Source: Acidobacteriota bacterium (GTDB lineage: Bacteria > Acidobacteriota > Thermoanaerobaculia > Thermoanaerobaculales > Thermoanaerobaculaceae). Taken from it: DNA of 10,762 nt. The stretch lies in contig DAIDOU010000206.1 of assembly GCA_027458945.1 (NCBI GenBank), positions 1 through 10,762 of the forward strand, read 5' to 3'. This document shows, piece by piece, positions 6,158 through 10,762 of the stretch (within the stretch, counting starts at the first letter, position 1; each line of letters opens with the position of its first letter). The notes under the pieces are model-generated. The model was not told the origin of the DNA. It searched no databases and saw only the letters and a list, made by a program, of their open reading frames with translations. The position numbers and the translations under genes are program-made.

Positions 6158-8187
6158 ATGTACACCGTGCGGCTCGGAAAGGCGAAGTCGCTGCCGGCCT
6201 CGCGCACGATCCTGGCGATCGCGAAGTTGAGCTCCTCGACCACCGCGGTGTACTCGAGGTAGTCCCTGGTCGCGATCCACGACCACACCTCGACGCGCAA
6301 CGAGTTCTCGCCGAACGCCGCGAAGCGGACCCGGAACTCCTTCTGGTCCACCTTCGGGTGGCCGGCGAGCAGGCGCTTGACCCCGTCGATCACCGCCTGG
6401 AGCTGCGCCTCGGTGGTCGAGTAGACGAGCGCCAGGACCGGGTTGAACATGATCTTGTCGCGCGCCGAGTAGTTCTCGATGCGGCCGGCCGCGATCACGC
6501 CGTTGGGGACCGTCACCCGCGTCCGCCCGACCGTGCGCAGGCGCGTCGAGCGGAAGCCGATCTCCTCGACCGTCCCGGTGTCCTGGCCGATCGCCACGAA
6601 GTCGCCGATCTCGAACGGCCGGTCGCCGGCGATCGCGGCGGTGCCGAACAGGTTCTCCAGCGTCTTCTGCGCCGCAAAGGCGAGCGCGACGCCGCCGAGG
6701 CCGAGCGCGCCGAGCCCGGCGACGACGTTGATCCCGATCACGTCCAGCGCGGCGAGACCGATCAGCACCACCACGAGCGCCTTGCCGATGCGCACCGCGA
6801 CCGGCAGGAAGCCGATCAGGTTGCGCTCCCGCGCGGACTCCCGCACCCGGGTGGCGCCGTCGTCGACCAGCCGCACGAGGAACCAGCCGACGCCCACGAG
6901 GGCGAGCAGCTTGCACAGGTAGCGCGCCACCACCCACGCCGCCGGCGTGAGCCCGAGCCAGCGCCCCACCAGGATGAGCAACCCCGACCAGAGCAGGAAG
7001 CCCACCGGACCGTCGAGCGCCCAGGCGACGGCGTCGTCCCATTGCAGGGCGGTGCGGCGAGCGACGCGGTGCGCCAGGCGCACGGTCCAGCGCCCGAGGT
7101 AGCGGCTGGCGACCCACGACAGCAGCAGCCCGGCCACGATCCCGAGCCACTGCCACAGCTGCAGCCCGGCGATCCGCACCGCGAACAGCGCGACCGGGGC
7201 GTGGTCGCCGAGCCAACCATAGCCGTGCGCCTCGTAGAGCCGGTCGATCTGCGCCACCGTCTCCGGGGCGATCGTCCAGACGTGGCCGAGCTCGGCGTCG
7301 TAGCGGTGCGCGAGCAGCAGCTCGACCGGGTGGTGCTGCACCCGGATGACGCCGAAGCGCTGCTCGTTCTCCGGCACACCCGGCTCGGGGGCGCCGAGCG
7401 CCTCGTCCGAGAGCTTCGCCGGCTCCACCCACCCCGTGCGCTGCAGCGTCAGCATCAGCCGCCGCGCCAGCCGCGCCCCCTCCGCCCGCTGGCGCGCCGC
7501 CGGGATCTCCGCGAGGTCGAGGTAGAACGCGGCGACCCCGAAGCGCCCCGCCTGGCACGCCGCGAGGAAGCCCGCGACCGCCTCGCGCGGGGTCCCGCGG
7601 CGCACGTCATCGGGGATCGGCCCGAGCCCGACGTCGAGCGGTTCCGCACCCTGGGGCGCCTGGCCCTGGATGAGCACGCGGAACCAGAACGGCACGCTCG
7701 CCACGGTCTCGCGCGAGAACAGCCACGCCAGCTCGTACGGCGACCCTCCGACGACGTGCCGCAGCGAGATCTCGCCGGCGACGCCGTTGCGGTCGAAGCG
7801 CGCGGCGACGACCACGTTGGTCGGCTGGCCCGCGATCTCCGGGCCGGCCTCGTCCTCGGTGGTGACCGCGTCCTCCCGCACCTTGAGGGCGCGCAGCAGC
7901 TGGTACAGCTCCTCGGCGGCCTCGGCCCCGGCCTTCGGCTGCTGCGCCGGCGCGACCTCGCCGAGGTCGAGCAGCTGCGCGGCCAGCGCGAACTTCCCGG
8001 CGCCGGCCAGCTTCATGAACGAACGCCACGAGGCCGCGGGCGAGGAGCGCACGACCTCCGCGGGCGGGGGGCCGAGCCCGGGGTCGATCGCGTCGCGCCG
8101 CACGAGGCCGTACCGGCCCGCCGCGGACGCGACGATCGGGACGAGCGTCAGAGCCAGGGCGAGCGCCGCCGATCGTCGGTGGCTCAT
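6139..8187 (-). CDS. MscS-family mechanosensitive channel with duplicated N-terminal extracytoplasmic domain
   Basis: A 682-residue membrane protein. MscS channels open under membrane tension and release solutes on osmotic downshock. The proposed start gives a signal peptide (SHRR, then an Ala/Leu core, cleavage near VASAAG at about 19-24). Residues 38-174 and 188-324 are two related, soluble, probably periplasmic modules. Hydrophobic segments follow at about 334-360, 395-412, 420-440 and 458-482. The pore-lining helix INVVAGLGALGLGG begins at 485. It continues into AAQKTLENLFG and DRPFEIGDFV, then the MscS beta domain (GTVEEIGFRSTRLRT, VPNGVI) and the alpha/beta C-terminus to about 665. The MscS part resembles the YnaI/YbdG-like multi-helix subfamily and is certain. 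The N-terminal modules I do not recognise. In-frame ATG at 8223 and GTG at 8238 are alternative starts, and none has a clear Shine-Dalgarno. The gene lies 100 bases after the TolC-family gene on the same strand. Confidence 0.9.
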   Translation of the reverse strand: MSHRRSAALALALTLVPIVASAAGRYGLVRRDAIDPGLGPPPAEVVRSSPAASWRSFMKLAGAGKFALAAQLLDLGEVAPAQQPKAGAEAAEELYQLLRALKVREDAVTTEDEAGPEIAGQPTNVVVAARFDRNGVAGEISLRHVVGGSPYELAWLFSRETVASVPFWFRVLIQGQAPQGAEPLDVGLGPIPDDVRRGTPREAVAGFLAACQAGRFGVAAFYLDLAEIPAARQRAEGARLARRLMLTLQRTGWVEPAKLSDEALGAPEPGVPENEQRFGVIRVQHHPVELLLAHRYDAELGHVWTIAPETVAQIDRLYEAHGYGWLGDHAPVALFAVRIAGLQLWQWLGIVAGLLLSWVASRYLGRWTVRLAHRVARRTALQWDDAVAWALDGPVGFLLWSGLLILVGRWLGLTPAAWVVARYLCKLLALVGVGWFLVRLVDDGATRVRESARERNLIGFLPVAVRIGKALVVVLIGLAALDVIGINVVAGLGALGLGGVALAFAAQKTLENLFGTAAIAGDRPFEIGDFVAIGQDTGTVEEIGFRSTRLRTVGRTRVTVPNGVIAAGRIENYSARDKIMFNPVLALVYSTTEAQLQAVIDGVKRLLAGHPKVDQKEFRVRFAAFGENSLRVEVWSWIATRDYLEYTAVVEELNFAIARIVREAGSDFAFPSRTVYMAGEGN
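7435..7626 (-). repeat. Second copy of the internal domain repeat in the MscS-family protein (residues 188-251)
   Basis: This segment begins LGPIPDDVRR and includes AGRFGVAAFYLDLAE. It is the partner of the copy 150 residues earlier and is followed near 308-314 by PETVAQI, the counterpart of RETVASV in the first copy. It leads within about 80 residues into the first membrane helix after the signal peptide. Confidence 0.7.
7885..8076 (-). repeat. First copy of an internal domain repeat in the MscS-family protein (residues 38-101)
   Basis: This segment begins LGPPPAEVVR and includes AGKFALAAQLLDLGE. It aligns without gaps over 64 residues to residues 188-251, with about 24 identities by hand count. 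Shared anchors are LGPxPxxVxR, AGxFxxAAxxLDLxE and a following Leu-rich helix. The similarity seems to extend on to xETVAxx near residues 159-165. Confidence 0.7.
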
Positions 8188-8261
8188 CGGCGAGCGGCCG
8201 CAACCCCGCGGCGGCGACGTCATCGCGTGCCCGTTCACGGGAAGCAGGATAGCAAGATCGC
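8188..8261 (-). promoter_or_regulatory. Upstream region of the mscS-type gene, with a small palindrome
   Basis: The spacer between the TolC-family and channel genes holds CCCGT-TC-ACGGG (8230-8241), a perfect 5-bp inverted repeat with a two-base centre that could be an operator half-site pair. On the minus strand TATCCT (8251 to 8246) is a weak -10 resemblance without a matching -35. I cannot fix a promoter here. If translation starts at 8223 or 8238, part of this stretch is coding. Confidence 0.2.
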
Positions 8262-8278
8262 CGGCGGCCGTGCCGCCG
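8262..8278 (-). terminator. Possible terminator after the TolC-family gene
   Basis: CGGCGGC, the loop CGT, then GCCGCCG form a perfect 7-bp stem with a three-base loop, nine bases past the TolC-family stop. Read on the minus strand it is followed by GGCGATCTTGCTATCC, only mildly T-rich. Position and stem strength fit an attenuated terminator in a high-GC genome. Read-through into the channel gene remains possible. Confidence 0.4.
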
Positions 8279-8287
8279 CGCCCGCGC

Positions 8288-9589
8288 TCACTCCCGGCCG
8301 AGCGCCTGCAGCAGGCCGGCACGCGCCTGCGCCACGTTGTATTCGGTCTGCACCTTCTGCTGCGCGGCAGCGGTGAGCGCCACCTGCGAGTCGCCGAGCT
8401 CGATGATGTTGCCGACGCCGGTCTCGTAGCGGCCCTCGGCGAGACGAAGCTGTTCCTTCGCGTTCACGAGCGCCTCGCCGCTCGCCGCCAGCGCCGCCTT
8501 GGCGGCCCGCACGGCCAGGCGCGCCTGCTCGATCTCGAAGCGCACCTGCTGCCGGATCGAGTCCTCCTGGGCGCGCAGCGCGGCGAGGTTCGCCTCCGCC
8601 TCGATGACCTGCGCCTTGGTCTGGCCTCCCCGGTAGATCGGCACCGTCAGCCCGACCGCCACGTTCCAGTTCCAGGTCAGGCTGGACACGTGCACGCCGT
8701 TGTCGGAGAAGCCGGTGGACGCGCCCAGCGTCGGGCCGTAGGCGCCGCGCAGCGCCTGCACCGTGAGCTCCTGCGCGCGCACCTGGTCGGCCGCTGCCGC
8801 CAGCTCCGGGCGCGTCTTGAGCGCCTCGGCGAGCAACGTGTCGGTCGAGCCGTCCTCGCCGGGCACCGGCGGCAGCGTCTCGTCGGCCACGTCGTAGTCG
8901 GTCGGACCCTCGACGCCCATCGCTTGGTTGAGCTGCGCCTTCGCGGTCTCGTAGGCGTTCTGCGCGTTGATCAGCGCGACGTCGGCGTTGGCGACGTCGG
9001 TCTTGGCCTGCGCCAGCGCGATCTCCGGCTGCGTCCCGACCTCGACGAACCCCTGCGTCTGCGTCATGTGCTTCTCCTGGTTCGCCAGGGTGTCGCGGGC
9101 GACCGTGACCAGCCCCTTGGCGGCACGCGCCTGGAAGTACGCCGTGCGCACCGAGAAGAGCACCTGTTGCATCGTCGTGCGCTCGCTCGCCCGCTGCGAG
9201 TCGGCGCTCGCCTGCGAGGCGCGCCAGCGCGAGCGCGTCTGCCCGAAGTCGTAGAGCAGCACGTCGGCGTTGAGCCCGAAGGTGAAGTAGTTCGAGGTGG
9301 CCCAGCTCTCGCCCGAGCCCCCGCCCGAGAACTGGCTCGGCAGCGCACCGGGCCGGCTGGCGTAGTTCGAGGTGGCGCGCTGGTAGTCGGCGCTGCCGCT
9401 GAGTTGCGGCAGCAGCGGCGCGCGCGACTCGTCGACGCGAGCCAGTGCGGCGCGGGTCGCGGCCGCGGCCTGGCGCACCTGCGGTTGATCGGCGCGCGCG
9501 GTGGCGAGCGCCTCCTCGAGGGTCACGATGCGCGGCGGTGCGGCCGGGGCCGCCGCCGCGAGCACGAGCAGGGCAAGGTTGGCGATCAT
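8288..9589 (-). CDS. TolC-family outer membrane efflux protein
   Basis: A 433-residue outer membrane duct, about the usual length for the family. Residues 1-17 form a short signal peptide (hydrophobic LALLVLAAAA, cleavage near APAA). Two OEP repeats follow. The first starts at TLEEALATA (about 23) and the second at about 250 (LLAEALKTRPEL). Each has a beta-hairpin for the membrane barrel (about 61-115, ending LLYDFGQTRS, and 286-322, ending VPIYRGGQTKAQ) and long helices for the periplasmic tunnel. The pair YDFGQT and YRGGQT is the typical post-strand motif. The end reads TEYNVAQARAGLLQALG. ATG at 9589 overlaps the ABC permease stop in TGATG, with GAGG eight bases upstream, so the two are coupled. 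The neighbour suggests a role as the exit duct of a MacAB-like ABC exporter. A 15-base direct repeat flanks the first barrel loop. Confidence 0.93.
   Translation of the reverse strand: MIANLALLVLAAAAPAAPPRIVTLEEALATARADQPQVRQAAAATRAALARVDESRAPLLPQLSGSADYQRATSNYASRPGALPSQFSGGGSGESWATSNYFTFGLNADVLLYDFGQTRSRWRASQASADSQRASERTTMQQVLFSVRTAYFQARAAKGLVTVARDTLANQEKHMTQTQGFVEVGTQPEIALAQAKTDVANADVALINAQNAYETAKAQLNQAMGVEGPTDYDVADETLPPVPGEDGSTDTLLAEALKTRPELAAAADQVRAQELTVQALRGAYGPTLGASTGFSDNGVHVSSLTWNWNVAVGLTVPIYRGGQTKAQVIEAEANLAALRAQEDSIRQQVRFEIEQARLAVRAAKAALAASGEALVNAKEQLRLAEGRYETGVGNIIELGDSQVALTAAAQQKVQTEYNVAQARAGLLQALGRE
9287..9301 (-). repeat. 15-base direct repeat, copy downstream of the predicted surface loop
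   Basis: GTAGTTCGAGGTGGC on the plus strand is identical to 9362-9376 and in the same codon phase. It encodes Ala-Thr-Ser-Asn-Tyr at residues 97-101 of the TolC-family protein. The two copies start 75 bases (25 codons) apart. Confidence 0.85.
9362..9376 (-). repeat. 15-base direct repeat, copy upstream of the predicted surface loop
   Basis: This is the second perfect copy, encoding Ala-Thr-Ser-Asn-Tyr at residues 72-76 with the same five codons. Between the copies lies a Gly/Ser/Pro-rich stretch typical of an exposed loop. Confidence 0.85.
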
Positions 9590-10762
9590 CACTCGAACCT
9601 CAACGCCTCGATCGGATCGAGGCGGGACGCTTTCTGCGCCGGGTAGAGCCCGAACACGACGCCCACCACGGCGCTGAACACGACGGAGACGACCACGATG
9701 TCGGGCCGGATCAGCAACGGCCAGTGGAACCTCCCGGCCAGCCACTGCGCGAGGCCCAAGCCGAGGACCACGCCGATCAGCCCGCCGGCGAGCGACAGGG
9801 TGAGCGCCTCGACGAGGAACTGGGCCAGGATGTTGCGCGGCTTGGCGCCGACCGCCATCCGCACGCCGATCTCGCGCGTGCGCTCGGTGACCGACACCAG
9901 CATGATGTTCATGATCCCGATGCCGCCGACCAGGAGCGACACCGCCGCGATGCTGGCGAGCAGCGTCGTCAGCGTCTGCGTGCTCTGCTCGCGGGATCTG
10001 GCGAACTCGGTGAGGTTGCGGATCGAGAAGTCGTCGTCGGCCCCCGGCGCCAGGTGGTGGCGGTCGCGTAGCAGGGCGCGGACCTGCTGTTCGGCGCGCC
10101 CCGTCGTGGCGGCGGAGGTGGCGCTGATGAAGATCACGCCGGAGATGAACTGGTGCAGGCCGCCCTGGATCTTGGTCTGGAACGTCTTCAGCGGGATGAA
10201 CGCCCCGTCGTCGTAGTCCATCCCCATCGGCGACTGGCCCTTGGCCGCGAGCACGCCCTGGACCAGAAACGGGGTGTTGTTGATCCGCACCATCTGGCCG
10301 ACCGGGTTGAACCCGGCGCCGAACAGCTTGTCCACGACGGTCTGGCCGAGGAGGACGATCTTGCTCCCGCCCTCGGCGTCCGAGTCGGTCATCGGGGCGC
10401 CCTCGGCCACCGGCCAGTCGCGGATGGCGAAGTACGCGGGCGTGGTGCCGTAAACGGTCGTGCTCCAGTTCTGGTCCTCGGAGACAATCTGGGCGATCGA
10501 CCGGAGCTGGGGCGCGGCGTACTTGACGCTCGGCACCTCGGTCTGGATCGCCTTGAGGTCGTCCCACGTCAGCGTCGGCATGCTGCCGAAACCCCCGTGC
10601 TGGCCGCCGGCGGTGGTGGAACCGGGCAGGATGATGAGCAGGTTCGAGCCCATCGCCGCGAACGCCTGCTCCACCATCGCCTTCGCCCCCTCGCCGATGG
10701 CGACCATCGCGATCACGGCGGCGACGCCGATGATGATGCCGAGCGTCGTGAGGAACGAACGC
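9589..10762 (-). CDS. ABC transporter permease, MacB/FtsX family (N-terminus cut by window)
   Basis: 390 residues are visible and the frame is open to the window edge. It is the membrane subunit of a mechanotransmission-type ABC exporter (MacB/LolCDE-like), which moves substrates in the periplasm using ATP hydrolysis in the cytoplasm. The visible start RSFLTTLGIIIGVAAVIAMV is the first membrane helix in its usual context, so only some 15-25 residues are missing if the permease is separate from its ATPase. The periplasmic MacB core domain spans about 25-260 (MGSNLLIILPGS early, then LLGQTVVDKLFG and NPVGQMVRINNTPF). The FtsX domain follows: VGGIGIMNIMLVSVTERT, REIGVRMAVGAK, QFLVEALTLSLAGG and the end FGLYPAQKASRLDPIEALR. 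The GTG at 10716 lies inside the first helix and is not the start. Its stop overlaps the TolC-family ATG. A fused ATPase domain upstream cannot be excluded. Confidence 0.93.
   Translation of the reverse strand, partial: RSFLTTLGIIIGVAAVIAMVAIGEGAKAMVEQAFAAMGSNLLIILPGSTTAGGQHGGFGSMPTLTWDDLKAIQTEVPSVKYAAPQLRSIAQIVSEDQNWSTTVYGTTPAYFAIRDWPVAEGAPMTDSDAEGGSKIVLLGQTVVDKLFGAGFNPVGQMVRINNTPFLVQGVLAAKGQSPMGMDYDDGAFIPLKTFQTKIQGGLHQFISGVIFISATSAATTGRAEQQVRALLRDRHHLAPGADDDFSIRNLTEFARSREQSTQTLTTLLASIAAVSLLVGGIGIMNIMLVSVTERTREIGVRMAVGAKPRNILAQFLVEALTLSLAGGLIGVVLGLGLAQWLAGRFHWPLLIRPDIVVVSVVFSAVVGVVFGLYPAQKASRLDPIEALRFE
9598..9601 (-). promoter_or_regulatory. Ribosome binding site of the TolC-family gene
   Basis: GAGG on the minus strand lies eight bases before the ATG at 9589, within the final codons of the ABC permease. 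It supports that ATG over the GTG that ends two bases earlier in the same frame. Confidence 0.55.

Noticed and set aside
8187..8322. A longer channel N-terminus starting at 8322
   Set aside because: The extra residues overlap the end of the TolC-family gene and the hairpin after it. They look non-coding, and they would bury the signal peptide 45 residues inside the protein.
6358..8376. A 672-codon plus-strand open frame opposite the mscS-type gene
   Set aside because: It is again charged low-complexity antisense translation. The minus-strand channel has clear MscS motifs over the same bases.
8288..10567. A 759-codon minus-strand frame that appears to fuse an N-terminal extension to the TolC-family protein
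   Set aside because: The extension overlaps the ABC permease in another frame and has no family resemblance. The signal peptide and Shine-Dalgarno place the start at 9589.
1..10762. CRISPR arrays, insertion sequences, tRNA or rRNA genes, phage or toxin-antitoxin modules
   Set aside because: I saw no regularly spaced repeats, transposase or integrase motifs, or structural RNA sequences. No intergenic gap exceeds about 100 bases.

Overview
The window is very GC-rich and almost fully coding. It appears to come from a diderm (Gram-negative) bacterium, because it encodes TolC-family outer membrane proteins, an RND pump with a lipoprotein adaptor, and a periplasm-facing MscS channel. GC content and family mix suggest a high-GC environmental lineage such as Acidobacteriota, Gemmatimonadota or Myxococcota. 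No phylogenetic marker is present, so this is only a guess.

Left third (1-4606, + strand): a tripartite heavy-metal efflux operon of the CzcCBA/Cus type. It holds the C-terminal end of an outer membrane factor, a lipoprotein periplasmic adaptor (336-1481) and a 1042-residue RND permease (1478-4606). The three genes overlap and are probably translationally coupled. The permease carries the CzcA-type D/D/E proton-relay pattern in TM4. It lacks the methionine triad of CusA, which points to divalent cations rather than Cu(I)/Ag(I).

Middle (4678-6117, + strand): a complete pyruvate kinase whose active-site residues are intact. Its monovalent-cation region has the Leu/Lys/Val pattern of the K+-independent branch. 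It follows the efflux genes after 71 bases that hold a small hairpin, three GATC sites 10 bases apart and a clear Shine-Dalgarno sequence. It converges, with only 21 bases between, on a minus-strand gene for a large MscS-family mechanosensitive channel (6139-8187). The channel's roughly 300-residue extracytoplasmic N-terminal region contains two copies of a domain that I do not recognise.

Right third (8288-10762, - strand): a second, unrelated export system. It consists of a MacB/FtsX-type ABC permease cut by the window edge and, overlapping its stop codon by one base, a complete TolC-family protein. An ATPase and a MacA-like adaptor would be expected just outside the window. The TolC protein has a 15-base perfect direct repeat flanking a Gly/Ser-rich segment predicted to be a surface loop.

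There is no sign of phage, insertion sequences, CRISPR, tRNA or rRNA. The long open frames antisense to or out of frame with the real genes are by-products of high GC. The observations most worth following are the duplicated channel domain, the K+-independent signature of the pyruvate kinase, the cation specificity of the RND pump and the TolC loop repeat.
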